Below, piece after piece: positions 1 through 8,064 of a stretch of DNA of 64,000 nucleotides (its first letter is position 1; every line of letters begins with the position of its first letter). This DNA is from a virus. A program made the position numbers and the translations under genes. The notes beneath the pieces are model-generated. The model was not told the origin of the DNA. It ran no database searches and saw only the letters and a list, made by a program, of their open reading frames with translations. The stretch is from positions 1-64,000 of the IMG/VR virus record IMGVR_UViG_3300035661_003606; one strand, 5' to 3'.

Positions 1-2
1 CA

Positions 3-527
3 AAATGGGTTTCCTACTTAACTGGTCCTTCACAGCTTGATGTTTATTGGACTATTGCAAAGAAATACAATCTTGAGGAAAAGCTTAAACGTATCCCAAA
101 TACTATTGTGTTTGGGGAGATTTATGGGGCGACAATTCAAGCGGGATTTCCTTATGACACTTCTCAAGGCGAACCAATAAAATTGCGAGTTTTTGATATT
201 ATGAAAGACGGCAAATATCTCGATTGGGACACCATGGTTAGCCTTGCACACACGTTGGGATTGGAAACCGTTGCAGAAATATACAGGGGACCGTGGGACA
301 AAGAAGCTATTATTGCGTTAGCCGAAGCGGACGACCCAATTGCTACAGCGGTTGGGAAAACTCAGATACAGGAGGGTGTAGTAGTAAAGCCAATCAAGGA
401 AACGACTCATCCGAAGCTTGGTCGTCTTGTTCTTAAGATAATTAGCAACAGATATTTGACGCATAAAGAAGATAAGAAGAACAAGAAACAACGAAAAAAC
501 ACAACTCAAACCCAGGAGGAAAAATGA
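3..527 (+). CDS. RNA ligase, DRB0094/Rnl2-like, C-terminal part (5' end outside window)
   Basis: The frame is open from the window edge, so the N-terminus with the nucleotidylated lysine (motif I) is missing. What remains shows the later nucleotidyltransferase motifs of ATP-dependent RNA ligases: VFGEIYG (motif III), FDIMKDGKYL (IIIa), EGVVVKP (IV) and a C-terminal LKIISNRYL like motif V of the DRB0094 family. Such ligases seal nicked RNA, often tRNA cut by host anticodon nucleases, in the cytoplasm. The lysine-rich tail (KEDKKNKKQRKN) may bind RNA. The stop overlaps the next gene by ATGA, so the two are probably translationally coupled. The superfamily is clear; the exact subfamily is inferred. 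Confidence 0.8.
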   Translation, partial: KWVSYLTGPSQLDVYWTIAKKYNLEEKLKRIPNTIVFGEIYGATIQAGFPYDTSQGEPIKLRVFDIMKDGKYLDWDTMVSLAHTLGLETVAEIYRGPWDKEAIIALAEADDPIATAVGKTQIQEGVVVKPIKETTHPKLGRLVLKIISNRYLTHKEDKKNKKQRKNTTQTQEEK

Positions 528-751
528 GAGAAAAATTCAACAAAATATGCAGCAGTGTCATTAACTTGTTTCTTAAGATGATACCTACGCGACTTAGAAA
601 GTCTCCCAAGATGGTGGAAATCGAGGTAGACATTCCAGCCGAAACTTATGCTGAACTCGTTCTTGCTGCTCAAAGAGAAGGCATTACCGTAGACGAGTTA
701 GCGACTAGAATCGTAAGCGACTTCATTAAGAGATATGATGCGAATGAATAA
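524..751 (+). CDS. Small basic protein, possible ribbon-helix-helix fold
   Basis: 75 aa. The start overlaps the RNA ligase stop (ATGA) and follows an AGGAGGAAAA ribosome binding site. The N-terminal third is basic. The rest, MVEIEVDIPAETYAEL followed by two helices (LAAQREGITVDELATRIVSDFI), has the strand-helix-helix layout of ribbon-helix-helix DNA-binding proteins. That fold is inferred from pattern only and no family was recognised. It could act as a small repressor. Confidence 0.6.
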   Translation: MREKFNKICSSVINLFLKMIPTRLRKSPKMVEIEVDIPAETYAELVLAAQREGITVDELATRIVSDFIKRYDANE

Positions 752-1091
752 AAACAGCCAAGCGGAAGTAGTCAATAATTCTCACCTAAGAGACATTGAT
801 TTATTTTACATTGCCATGGCCGGACTAGAGGAAAAGCATGGCAACAGAAGTTCAATGTTAAAAGTCGGCATGATTGACGCATTTATAAGCTATTTGAAGA
901 CGAGTGGATATGAGGTTGCTAAGGACGCGCTGTATTTCATGCTATACGTAACCGGTGAACCTATAGACACAACGGCGCCCGACTTTAGGTTGTGGCTGTT
1001 AGAGTCAAGGATGAAATTGTTGGAAGCAAAAATATCAGAAGCAAACGAAAAAATAATAGAGTTGACAAAGCAAATAAAAGAAGGTATCTGA
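735..1091 (+). CDS. Hypothetical protein with C-terminal coiled coil
   Basis: 118 aa, family not recognised. It overlaps the end of the preceding gene by 17 bp. Three in-frame ATGs (735, 738, 744) compete for the start. The body is helical (DLFYIAMAGLEEKHGNRSSM and onward) and the last 30 residues form a charged heptad-like helix, suggesting oligomerisation. Nothing indicates an enzyme. Confidence 0.6.
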   Translation: MMRMNKNSQAEVVNNSHLRDIDLFYIAMAGLEEKHGNRSSMLKVGMIDAFISYLKTSGYEVAKDALYFMLYVTGEPIDTTAPDFRLWLLESRMKLLEAKISEANEKIIELTKQIKEGI

Positions 1092-1102
1092 CATTAAGAC
1101 AA

Positions 1103-1209
1103 GCACAAGGGATTGATAGTTTGTGCATTAAATCGGCTTGGATGGATACATCCTGAACGCGCGGAGCACCCTACGCGGAAACGGGTGTCTGTTTGGTGAA
1201 AAGCCAAAC
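1103..1209 (+). ncRNA. Candidate structured leader: four consecutive hairpins
   Basis: The 131-bp gap between two genes holds four successive perfect stems: GCACAA/TTGTGC (1103-1108 with 1121-1126), GGATG-GATA-CATCC (1140-1153), CACCC/GGGTG (1167-1171 with 1183-1187) and GTTTGG/CCAAAC (1191-1196 with 1204-1209). The last stem ends two bases before the AGGGG ribosome binding site of the gene at 1223. This could be a cis-regulatory leader or a small RNA. It has no tRNA cloverleaf and matches no riboswitch I know. Confidence 0.45.
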
Positions 1210-1222
1210 GAGGGGATGCACA

Positions 1223-1519
1223 ATGACTGACGTGGAAAAACGCGCCTCAAGGCTTATCAGCGAAACTTGCCACTCTAACCCTTTGGTCTTTGGAAAAAAC
1301 TCGGGACCATGGGCAGGAATGCCATTTGATAAGGCTGTGGCAAAACTTACAAAGATTGACGAAGATTTAAAAGCAGAACTGCAAGCTATCATCAAATCAG
1401 CAAGAGACAAAGCAGCTAAAGAGAAAGCGGTTTATCCGAAACGCACAGCATCTGATTGGGCTTATATTCAAAAACTTAAAAGAATAGGAATCATTAAAGA
1501 CGTTAGGCGCCATGAGTGA
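1223..1519 (+). CDS. Hypothetical basic helical protein
   Basis: 98 aa from ATG 1223, chosen because AGGGG lies 8 bp upstream; a TTG further upstream would fall inside the leader hairpin. The sequence is Lys/Ala-rich and mostly helical, with an aromatic patch (SDWAYIQKLKRIGII) near the C-terminus. No family recognised. It overlaps the next gene by 8 bp. Confidence 0.6.
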   Translation: MTDVEKRASRLISETCHSNPLVFGKNSGPWAGMPFDKAVAKLTKIDEDLKAELQAIIKSARDKAAKEKAVYPKRTASDWAYIQKLKRIGIIKDVRRHE

Positions 1520-2102
1520 TCGAGATACCTTTGGAGCGGAGAGCACTCACAATGGGGTATGGAAAGATGAGCTTATTCTAAGTATAGTCCAATTTAAAAA
1601 AGCGATAGAATCCTTTTTAGCAGACCCAGGGGAAATCCCGCTCCTTAAGATTCGTAAAGATTTTTTGAAAAGAAGAAAGTGTCCGCTGAAGGTTGGAGTT
1701 GGGGGATTTTCTCGTGGTCTGTATAATCATACAATGGATAGTATTACTGGTTACATTGCCGATAATCCAGCAGTGTCAGCTCTTCGCGATAAAATAAAAC
1801 AAAAATCAAAAAGCGCTGATACTTATCCTTATCTCTATTCCTTTTGCGACGTATGTCCACTTGGAGACAAAAACGGAAGGTGTCGCATAGACGAATTTCA
1901 TTCGATAGCTAGGGCTAGAATGGCCCTTCAACAAGAGATAAAAAGTGGAAAGGCTGAACATACAGTATCGCATAAGATTTTAGACGGATACCGTTCCACG
2001 TGCTCGACTTTAATGGGCTCTTGTCTAATCGGTCTTATTGAACTTTCTGCTATTCTTTCTTCTATTGTTGATGGAGATAAAAATAAACATGACGAGATTT
2101 AG
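1512..2102 (+). CDS. Cys-rich phage paralogue family, member 1
   Basis: 196 aa. Residues about 28-50 read AIESFLADPGEIPLLKIRKD, and a later cluster reads CDVCPLGDKNGRC. Three other genes in this window (2722, 21652, 27339) share the same order: an N-terminal helix of the form AxxxFxxxPxxxxLxxIxK, then C-x2-C-P-L, then a further Cys. The Cys set could bind zinc or an Fe-S cluster. This is the longest member, with an added C-terminal region that ends in a hydrophobic stretch (LMGSCLIGLIELSAILSSIV). The family is unknown to me. Confidence 0.65.
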   Translation: MSDRDTFGAESTHNGVWKDELILSIVQFKKAIESFLADPGEIPLLKIRKDFLKRRKCPLKVGVGGFSRGLYNHTMDSITGYIADNPAVSALRDKIKQKSKSADTYPYLYSFCDVCPLGDKNGRCRIDEFHSIARARMALQQEIKSGKAEHTVSHKILDGYRSTCSTLMGSCLIGLIELSAILSSIVDGDKNKHDEI

Positions 2103-2286
2103 GCCAGGTGATATCGTATCTGTTGTTCCTCGCGAAGATGATGATTTCTTTCCATTTATAGGAACAATACAAAACTGTGTAGTTGACACTGGTGAGACAT
2201 TATATATAGTTGTTGGATACGAAGATGAAATCTACACAGTTACTGAAGAGCAGTTAAGCTTTGCGGAAGAAGAGAGAGAGAAATGA
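2089..2286 (+). CDS. Small SH3/KOW-like beta-barrel protein
   Basis: 65 aa from ATG 2089, overlapping the previous gene by 14 bp, with GGAGA upstream. The pattern RPGDIVSVVP, FIGTIQNCVV, LYIVVGYEDEIYTVTEEQL resembles the five-strand SH3/KOW barrels seen in small regulatory or RNA/protein-binding domains. The fold is inferred; function unknown. A second small protein of similar layout lies at 29487. Confidence 0.6.
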   Translation: MTRFRPGDIVSVVPREDDDFFPFIGTIQNCVVDTGETLYIVVGYEDEIYTVTEEQLSFAEEEREK

Positions 2287-2633
2287 ACTTTCCATGTATT
2301 AAATGCGGAGCCACGCTATATGGAATAGTACCGAATGATTGGCCGTTCCCAAATATTTTTCCGATAACCTGTTCGTCATGCGGAGAGCAGCAGCTAATTA
2401 CAGCTAAGGGCATCATGAATTGGACTGAAGCATTTGAAGTGCTAGATAAGGCTTTTACTGTTAAGGGAGTTTGTTTCGCAGATATTAGTAACGACTTACC
2501 TAAATGGGAAACCAATCAGACAGCAGCGTCTAGACCACCCATCACAACAGAGGAAAATGTTAAAGCTCAAGATAACGACGCTTCTAGCGGACAGGTTGTT
2601 AATATTTTAACCTGGAAAAAGAGGAAAAAATGA
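2283..2633 (+). CDS. Zinc-ribbon protein
   Basis: 116 aa, start overlapping the previous stop (ATGA) with GAGAGAGAAA upstream. The N-terminus MNFPCIKCGATLYG with a later CSSCGEQQLI forms a two-CxxC zinc ribbon. The rest is low-complexity and polar, ending in the basic TWKKRKK. A role in nucleic-acid or protein binding is plausible but not shown. Confidence 0.6.
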   Translation: MNFPCIKCGATLYGIVPNDWPFPNIFPITCSSCGEQQLITAKGIMNWTEAFEVLDKAFTVKGVCFADISNDLPKWETNQTAASRPPITTEENVKAQDNDASSGQVVNILTWKKRKK

Positions 2634-2725
2634 AATTGCTAAAAATAATAATAATCGACTTTTGGTTTAATGGGTTTGAATACTACCAAGAGAAACTGCT
2701 GGACCTTTTAAGGCGAAAGAAATGA
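2630..2725 (+). CDS. Very small coupled protein (31 aa)
   Basis: Starts in an ATGA overlap with the preceding stop and ends in an ATGA overlap with the next start, so it fills the gap between two genes exactly. The peptide is MKLLKIIIIDFWFNGFEYYQ followed by EKLLDLLRRKK: a hydrophobic N-terminal half and a basic end, possibly membrane-associated. It may only pass ribosomes along, but the tight coupling supports real translation. Confidence 0.45.
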   Translation: MKLLKIIIIDFWFNGFEYYQEKLLDLLRRKK

Positions 2726-3168
2726 CTAGGTCAATAGAGATAGTGCTACCTAAAAAGTTTATTACAGCATTAAACGCCTTTGTTAAAACGCCTACTGCAT
2801 CCTCATATTCTAAACTTGCGAACACGTGGAAGGTTAGGAGAATAAAATATACCTGGGACCCTGGGGAAAAGAAAAAGTGGCGGATAACTCCAGCGGGCTA
2901 CAGTAGCCACGTGAGACTCCCAGTTTTAATGTGTCAGATGTACGCAATTCCGTTCTTAGGATCCTGTACTGGCTGTCCTCTTCATGCAAATAGAGTCGGC
3001 TGTCTAGTGTATAACCTACGACATCAGAGTAATTTGAGTCATAGGGCGCTAGCTGCGATAGAACTTCAGGCTGCTCTCAAGGGGATAAAATATGCAACAG
3101 TTAGCGAAGATTTTGTACGTAGATGCACTGGAGAAAATAGAATAGGAGAGGAAAGAACCTATGAGTGA
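2722..3168 (+). CDS. Cys-rich phage paralogue family, member 2
   Basis: 148 aa. The N-terminal ALNAFVKTPTASSYSKLANTW and the central CTGCPLHANRVGC match the layout of the genes at 1512, 21652 and 27339. An additional Cys precedes the cluster (LMCQMYAIPFLGSC). The first 60 residues are basic (WKVRRIKYTW, GEKKKWRI). Probably a small metal-binding protein; function unknown. Confidence 0.65.
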   Translation: MTRSIEIVLPKKFITALNAFVKTPTASSYSKLANTWKVRRIKYTWDPGEKKKWRITPAGYSSHVRLPVLMCQMYAIPFLGSCTGCPLHANRVGCLVYNLRHQSNLSHRALAAIELQAALKGIKYATVSEDFVRRCTGENRIGEERTYE

Positions 3169-3794
3169 ACCCCATGAAAGAGACCTGGGTCTTAGCTGAT
3201 ACTCATTTCGACCACGCAGCAATTCTCAAATATGCTAACCGTCCTTTTTCTTCAGTGGAGGATATGAACGCAGCCATTGTTGAAAATTGTAAAGTAATTC
3301 ACCCTGGAGATACAGTTATTATCGTTGGGGACTACGCATGGAAGCGGCATCAACACTGGATTCACGCTATCCGTGGCAAGAAGATTTTAGTGCGTGGCAA
3401 TCATGATAAAATGAACAGGGAATGTTATTCTCAATTTACTGAGGTGCATGACATCCTGGAAAGAAACATCCACGGACAGTTTACTGTGTTCTGTCACTAT
3501 GCCATGCGAGTGTGGAATAAAAGGCACTACGGCGCCTGGCACCTTTACGGCCACAGTCATGGGGCGCTAGCAGAGTATGCCAATGATATGAGCTTTGACG
3601 TAGGGGTTGATGTCTGGCAGTTTAGGCCAATTCCTTGGGAGGTAATCGTAAAGAAAATGCAGTGGAAAAAGATTCACGAGCTTGAGTTTGCTATGAACAC
3701 TAATCACAAGGATACCCAAGAAATAATCAAGAAAAACAAAGAGCTGAACCTTTTACTGTACCCTATAGCAAGTACCAATGAAAGCCAACCCTAA
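3165..3794 (+). CDS. Calcineurin-like metallophosphoesterase
   Basis: About 209 aa. The five metal-binding blocks are visible: DTHFDH, GDYAW, RGNHDK, FCHYAM and YGHSHG, the order of the YfcE/MPP superfamily. Enzymes of this group hydrolyse phosphoesters with two metal ions; the substrate cannot be told. The start is either GTG 3165, which overlaps the previous stop and sits 11 bp after GGAAAG, or ATG 3174. A charged C-terminal extension of about 40 residues follows the domain. Confidence 0.85.
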   Translation: MNPMKETWVLADTHFDHAAILKYANRPFSSVEDMNAAIVENCKVIHPGDTVIIVGDYAWKRHQHWIHAIRGKKILVRGNHDKMNRECYSQFTEVHDILERNIHGQFTVFCHYAMRVWNKRHYGAWHLYGHSHGALAEYANDMSFDVGVDVWQFRPIPWEVIVKKMQWKKIHELEFAMNTNHKDTQEIIKKNKELNLLLYPIASTNESQP

Positions 3795-3909
3795 GACTGC
3801 ACATCTGGGGCCGAACGGCGCCACGCAGTATGCCTGGGCTAACCCACAACTTTTAATTGAAACAGGAGAGAATATGAAAACATTTGAACGCGTAAGGTTG
3901 ACCACATGA
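3778..3909 (+). CDS. Small hypothetical protein (43 aa)
   Basis: An open frame that starts inside the end of the phosphoesterase gene and whose TGA overlaps the ATG of the next gene (ATGA at 3906). It contains TAHLGPNGATQYAWANPQ. An internal ATG at 3872, preceded by AGGAGAG, could instead make an 11-residue leader peptide. Either way it likely couples translation of the next gene. Confidence 0.4.
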   Translation: MKANPKTAHLGPNGATQYAWANPQLLIETGENMKTFERVRLTT

Positions 3910-4151
3910 GAGGTCGTAAGCCGGCTGCAAAAGCTAAAACACCCGCTAATAGATTCCCGGCTCTCAAAACTGCACTTGACCAGATTCACATCGAAGTGGA
4001 CCGCTCTCTTTTTCTTAACAATAGAGATGATATTGCGAGCAAAGAAGAAGCAATTGCTGTGCGTGAAGAGATTTCAGTGAGACTGTCTAGAGCTATTGAA
4101 TGGATTAAACGTACCGAAGAGTTAATGTGTGGAATCACAACCCTAAAATAA
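3906..4151 (+). CDS. Hypothetical small helical protein
   Basis: 81 aa. Basic Ala/Pro N-terminus (MRGRKPAAKAKTPANRFPA) then charged helices (EEAIAVREEISVRLSRAIEWI). No family recognised. The start is fixed by the ATGA overlap with the upstream small frame. Confidence 0.55.
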   Translation: MRGRKPAAKAKTPANRFPALKTALDQIHIEVDRSLFLNNRDDIASKEEAIAVREEISVRLSRAIEWIKRTEELMCGITTLK

Positions 4152-4164
4152 AAAGGAGGACAAG

Positions 4165-4620
4165 ATGAGAATCGGAAAAAACGTTTACCTAGTAAAGACC
4201 TTTCGTTACACAGAGCAGTTTACACATTCAAATGGGACAAAAGGACCAGGACAACTTGTAAGGGTTAAGGGATACTTTGATGAAGATACCCCATCGGATG
4301 TCAGTCTGAAAAAACTAGAAAACGCTATCAACCGCAACATAAATAAAAACGGTAGGGTACCACGATGGGTTGCTATTACCGAACTATGGCTTGAGGATGA
4401 GCTTGTTGGATCTGGACTCTCAGCCTGTGCCGCAACTGATAGGATTAATAAGAGAGAGGGCCTCACTAGGGCTCTGATTCGGGCTCTTAAGGAAGCAAAA
4501 CTCGAAAGACATATTGAGACCATACTTCAAGAACAAAGAAGGGCTCGTGAGGTAACACGCAAAATGGCTAGAATCCAAGCCGCTAAAGAACTATTACAGA
4601 AATACGGGGAGACAGTATAG
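4165..4620 (+). CDS. Hypothetical basic protein
   Basis: 151 aa after a perfect AAGGAGG site. The N-terminal half looks like a beta-rich domain (NVYLVKTFRYTEQF, QLVRVKGYFDED, WVAITELWLEDELVGSG). The C-terminal 55 residues form a long Arg/Lys-rich helix. Family not recognised; nucleic-acid binding is possible from charge alone. Confidence 0.6.
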   Translation: MRIGKNVYLVKTFRYTEQFTHSNGTKGPGQLVRVKGYFDEDTPSDVSLKKLENAINRNINKNGRVPRWVAITELWLEDELVGSGLSACAATDRINKREGLTRALIRALKEAKLERHIETILQEQRRAREVTRKMARIQAAKELLQKYGETV

Positions 4621-4838
4621 TGAGCCCTGAGGCGCCAGAAGAAAATCTCAATACTAAAACCACAGAGTCAAAAGTGAAGACTGGAGTTTGCCCTAAGTGT
4701 AAAAGTGTCTTCTTATATACTGAAAAACTCTCTTGTCTAGAGCTTTACGGCATGTGCTCTTTCTGTGTAGCTAATGACGGTAACATAGTTAAATCTAGAC
4801 CTCAACCCACAACAAAAAAACTTATGAGGAGGAAATAA
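4620..4838 (+). CDS. Small zinc-finger protein
   Basis: 72 aa with a GTG start that overlaps the previous stop codon. [10 protein letters not shown] and later CSFCVAND give a two-CxxC zinc site in the middle of the chain; the ends are basic and probably disordered ([10 protein letters not shown]). Located directly before clpP. Function unknown. Confidence 0.55.
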   Translation: MSPEAPEENLNTKTTESKVKTGVCPKCKSVFLYTEKLSCLELYGMCSFCVANDGNIVKSRPQPTTKKLMRRK

Positions 4839-4839
4839 C

Positions 4840-5436
4840 ATGGCAGGACTTATTCCGATTGTTGTCGAACAAACTGGACGCGGCGAGCGTGCATATGACA
4901 TTTATTCTCGTTTGCTTAAGGATCGTATCATCTTTATCGATGGAGACATTAACGATGAAGATGCTAACCTGGTAATTGCTCAACTTCTCTTTTTGGAAGC
5001 AGAAGACCCAGCTAAAGATATCTGGCTTTATATTAACTCCCCTGGAGGAACAGTAACAGCCGGACTAGCTATTATAGACACCATGCAATATATCAGGCCT
5101 GATATTAACACTGTTTGCATCGGCCAGGCAGCATCTATGGCGGCCGTTATTCTGGCTTGTGGAACAAGGGGCAAGCGGCAAGCACTCCCAAGGTCTAGAA
5201 TCCTCATTCACCAGCCAAGCGGTGGTGCTGGTGGTCAAGCCGTCGATATTAAGATTCAAGCTAACGAAATTGATAGAATGGCTAAACAGCTCTATGAGCT
5301 TCTCAGTGAACAAACTGGACAAAAGTTCAGTAAAATAGAAAAAGATTGCGATCGAGATTTTGTCATGACTCCAGAACAAGCTAAGAAGTATGGAATTATT
5401 GATGGGATATTGGCGAAGCGCCCACCGATCAAATAA
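4840..5436 (+). CDS. clpP: ATP-dependent Clp protease proteolytic subunit
   Basis: 198 aa, the normal ClpP length. The serine-protease triad is intact: Ser99 in GQAASMAA, His124 in LIHQPSGG and Asp173 in CDRDFVMT, each two residues after the E. coli mature numbering. ClpP forms a double heptamer that degrades proteins fed by an AAA+ unfoldase. No ClpX or ClpA is present here, so it may use the host unfoldase, replace host ClpP, or act in prohead processing as proposed for some phages. Good AGGAGG site; the TAATG junction couples it to the next gene. Confidence 0.95.
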   Translation: MAGLIPIVVEQTGRGERAYDIYSRLLKDRIIFIDGDINDEDANLVIAQLLFLEAEDPAKDIWLYINSPGGTVTAGLAIIDTMQYIRPDINTVCIGQAASMAAVILACGTRGKRQALPRSRILIHQPSGGAGGQAVDIKIQANEIDRMAKQLYELLSEQTGQKFSKIEKDCDRDFVMTPEQAKKYGIIDGILAKRPPIK

Positions 5437-6095
5437 TGAATAGGATTAGGATTTTCTTGTCTTCGAGCTGGCGGGCTATCTGGAAAGTTTTGATAGCCCG
5501 CTGGCCGGAGAAAATAGCTAGGCCTATAGTTAGAATTTTGTTTTTACTCTATGGAGTTATAACTATTCTATGGATCTTCGCATTATCGAATCCTCAGACA
5601 CTCCAACCCCATATGGAGTCTGGTACAGTCGGACTGGCAGTTGCTACCACTTCAGATGGTATAAGTAACACATTGGCAACCGACTACAAACTAAGCAAAA
5701 ATTACATAGCATATCTATTCCAAATAACTAAAAAACATTCAAACGCTTACCACTTAGACCCTCTTCTGATCATGTCCATCATGGCTGCCGAGAGCGGCTT
5801 TCAAGTCGGAGCCACATCCAGCAAGGGTTGTGTTGGATTGATGCAAATAAATTGGTCGATGTGGGACAAAGAGTTAAAAAGGAAGGGCATAGTTAAGAAC
5901 AACATCAATATCTATGACCCCAATATAAACATTGAGGCTGGGTGTTTTATTTACAGTAGCATACTAAATAAAAACATGGGTTCTAATGACCGAGCTCTCA
6001 ATGAATACTTAGGAGCCAATGGAGTTCTCTATAGACAAAACGTATATGCCACATATGGTAGGCTGAAACTAATTGCCTCCAATTGGAGCGAGTAA
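5436..6095 (+). CDS. Membrane-anchored lytic transglycosylase (SLT fold)
   Basis: 219 aa. A hydrophobic segment at about residues 31-50 (IVRILFLLYGVITILWIFAL) anchors the protein. The C-terminal domain has SLT/goose-lysozyme motifs: the catalytic Glu119 in MAAESGF, GLMQIN, then a helix ending LNEYLGANG. It would cleave peptidoglycan glycan strands, either for lysis or for DNA entry if packaged in the virion. The family is clear; the timing of action is inference. Confidence 0.85.
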   Translation: MNRIRIFLSSSWRAIWKVLIARWPEKIARPIVRILFLLYGVITILWIFALSNPQTLQPHMESGTVGLAVATTSDGISNTLATDYKLSKNYIAYLFQITKKHSNAYHLDPLLIMSIMAAESGFQVGATSSKGCVGLMQINWSMWDKELKRKGIVKNNINIYDPNINIEAGCFIYSSILNKNMGSNDRALNEYLGANGVLYRQNVYATYGRLKLIASNWSE

Positions 6096-6298
6096 TGTAT
6101 GCTTTTGTTGCGATGCATCATGGTAGAATTGAACACGTTAACGTGGCGACCTCCTTAGAGCAACTGTTAGAGCCATTTAGGCTTCATACTAATATGGATT
6201 GGGAGGCATATAAGAAATCCCCGGATAGCATTGACCCTGATTTATATGGCTCTGCTATTGTGGAAGCTGATGAAGTCGAATCTATTCGAGGAGGGTAA
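6095..6298 (+). CDS. Hypothetical small protein
   Basis: 67 aa. ATG 6095 overlaps the previous stop (TAATG) and is preferred to an upstream TTG. The sequence is acidic (DWEAYKKSPDSIDPDLYG) and not recognised. It ends one base before the nucleotidyltransferase start. Confidence 0.5.
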   Translation: MYAFVAMHHGRIEHVNVATSLEQLLEPFRLHTNMDWEAYKKSPDSIDPDLYGSAIVEADEVESIRGG

Positions 6299-7582
6299 AT
6301 GACTCAAAGCACATCAACAAAAATTGCCCATTCCCCAGTGATAATGCCAAAAGACCTCCCAGCGCCGCCGCCATTTGCCTATTCTCCTCTTCCATCCCAA
6401 AATGATATAAATACGGCTAAACATAAGAGGCAATCGGCTCTGAATGAGTTGACTCAGCAACTCGACAACTGGGTGATATCTGCTGCAAATTTTAAATATG
6501 ACGAAGACTTCTCAGACGCATTTGCTATCCTTAATGCCTTCGCTAAAAAGGCAGGGAAACTTTGGATAGCAGGTGGCTCGCTGTTAGCTCAAAAGCTAGG
6601 CAAACCAATAAATGACATTGACTTTTTTTTCTCGGACAGACAGACTCGCTTAGCCGTGTTGGATTATCTCCTATATATGGGGTACTCTATCGAATTTGTC
6701 AGTAATAATGCAACGACACTGGTTAAAAACGGGAAGCGGCCCATTCAATTGATAAGTAACCACTATTATAATGATATGTTGGACTGTCTACTTGGGTTCG
6801 ACATATCGGCTAGTCAGTTTGGACTAAGACTATTAGAAAATGGAGATATTAACGTTGTAGAGCCAAACAGGCAGGTCTTTGACATTAAAGCTAAGAAGTT
6901 TTTCTTAGTTCCTTCTTCCGTTGGTGACCCCAGAAATACGGTTAGGCGGCTATTGAAATATTCCAATCAATATAACATCACGCCTTTTTTCACCAAAGGA
7001 ACCTACCAAGTTTTATCTCTAGCGGGTGAACTAGGAGCAAAGGATAATGAATCGTCCAAAAGTCAGTATTGCAAGGAAGACTATGCTTTCCCTATGAATC
7101 TTTCCTCGATATGGACCGCTCCATATATTGACCTTGCGTCAGGAGAGATGAAGGACGTCCTAGGAGACATGACTGACTGCTATGGAAGTGTCTATGATTT
7201 CTGGTTAGGCTTTAAACTGGCATTAGACAATAGACTGAAAGCTAATTGGAGTATGGAACATTGCACTAGCGTTGCAATGGACATGAATAACAGTTGCAAT
7301 TTCTTATTCATACCTATTCACCAACGTTTTGGTTGTTGGCCAATCGTTAGTGATTTTATAAATGTAGCCCCAGACGCAGCCTATTATTTCCCGTCGCATT
7401 ATCCGACGAGTGTAATTTTTAATAATGAGAGTGATTGGGGGCGGTTGGCTCAGGGTATCTATGACTTGACTACGGAAAACGACTTGGGACGAGCCATGAG
7501 CGTTCTCATGCAGCTTTCTGCGTTTCTGGATATTAAGTTACCAATGATGAGAGACATTCCATGGGATGGAGATAAGGCATGA
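6299..7582 (+). CDS. Nucleotidyltransferase-fold protein
   Basis: 427 aa. AGGS (residues 91-94) with DIDFFF (Asp106, Asp108) is the signature of the polymerase-beta-like nucleotidyltransferase superfamily, and DCLLGFDIS could supply the third acid. The following helical region (RNTVRRLLKYSNQYNI) resembles the domain after the catalytic core in related phage proteins. The substrate is unknown: RNA tailing, antibiotic-type adenylylation or protein modification are all possible. A proline-rich N-terminus of about 35 residues precedes the fold. A second, CCA/PAP-type nucleotidyltransferase lies at 49199. Confidence 0.7.
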   Translation: MTQSTSTKIAHSPVIMPKDLPAPPPFAYSPLPSQNDINTAKHKRQSALNELTQQLDNWVISAANFKYDEDFSDAFAILNAFAKKAGKLWIAGGSLLAQKLGKPINDIDFFFSDRQTRLAVLDYLLYMGYSIEFVSNNATTLVKNGKRPIQLISNHYYNDMLDCLLGFDISASQFGLRLLENGDINVVEPNRQVFDIKAKKFFLVPSSVGDPRNTVRRLLKYSNQYNITPFFTKGTYQVLSLAGELGAKDNESSKSQYCKEDYAFPMNLSSIWTAPYIDLASGEMKDVLGDMTDCYGSVYDFWLGFKLALDNRLKANWSMEHCTSVAMDMNNSCNFLFIPIHQRFGCWPIVSDFINVAPDAAYYFPSHYPTSVIFNNESDWGRLAQGIYDLTTENDLGRAMSVLMQLSAFLDIKLPMMRDIPWDGDKA

Positions 7583-8064
7583 TTATCGAAGATATCACTG
7601 CCCTAGAAGAAAAGTTTAAGGAAGAAATGATACGCCGGTGTCCCAATGCTCATAATCCAATTGTTAAAATTGGAGTAGAGCTCAAATCTTCTATCAATAC
7701 CCCTAGCAGCAAGGAAATTGAAAACATACTCGTTAACATTCAATCAGACGAATATTATATTCAAGTCGGAGTTATGATAGACGTGAACCGCCGAGGGGAT
7801 ACAAAACAACAGTTTAACATTACGACTTGGCCATTAAACGAACGAGCGGTCAAAGAAGAAACTGTGCAGCTAAGCGATATCGTTGGGTTCCGTCTTACGT
7901 TTAGTTCTCCAGCATATTGTGTTCGGCAGTTTGAGAGCAACGGAAAGGACATTAACATTAGTTCAATCGTGGAAAACATTAATAGGCAAATAGAAATGCT
8001 ACAAGCGGTTGAGCAACTCCAACAGATCGTTAGGGGGATTATCCCAACGGCGGAGACAACATGA
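7579..8064 (+). CDS. Hypothetical protein
   Basis: 161 aa, coupled to both neighbours by ATGA overlaps. A beta-rich centre (YYIQVGVMIDVNRRGDTKQQFNI) is followed by a C-terminal helix (NRQIEMLQAVEQLQQIV). Not recognised. Its place between the nucleotidyltransferase and the AAA+ gene suggests a shared transcript. Confidence 0.6.
   Translation: MIIEDITALEEKFKEEMIRRCPNAHNPIVKIGVELKSSINTPSSKEIENILVNIQSDEYYIQVGVMIDVNRRGDTKQQFNITTWPLNERAVKEETVQLSDIVGFRLTFSSPAYCVRQFESNGKDINISSIVENINRQIEMLQAVEQLQQIVRGIIPTAETT

Noticed and set aside
1103-1209. tRNA gene
   Set aside because: The stems are nested side by side and not as a cloverleaf, and no T-loop GTTCRA box is present.
4840-5436. ClpP as a phage prohead (S14/S49-type) protease only
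   Set aside because: Length, triad spacing and DRDFVM match true ClpP; no portal, scaffold or capsid gene is adjacent to support a head role.
6609-6640. TTGACTTTTTTT as a seventh consensus promoter
   Set aside because: It lies inside the nucleotidyltransferase coding sequence (IDFFF) and has no TATATT at 16-17 bp.
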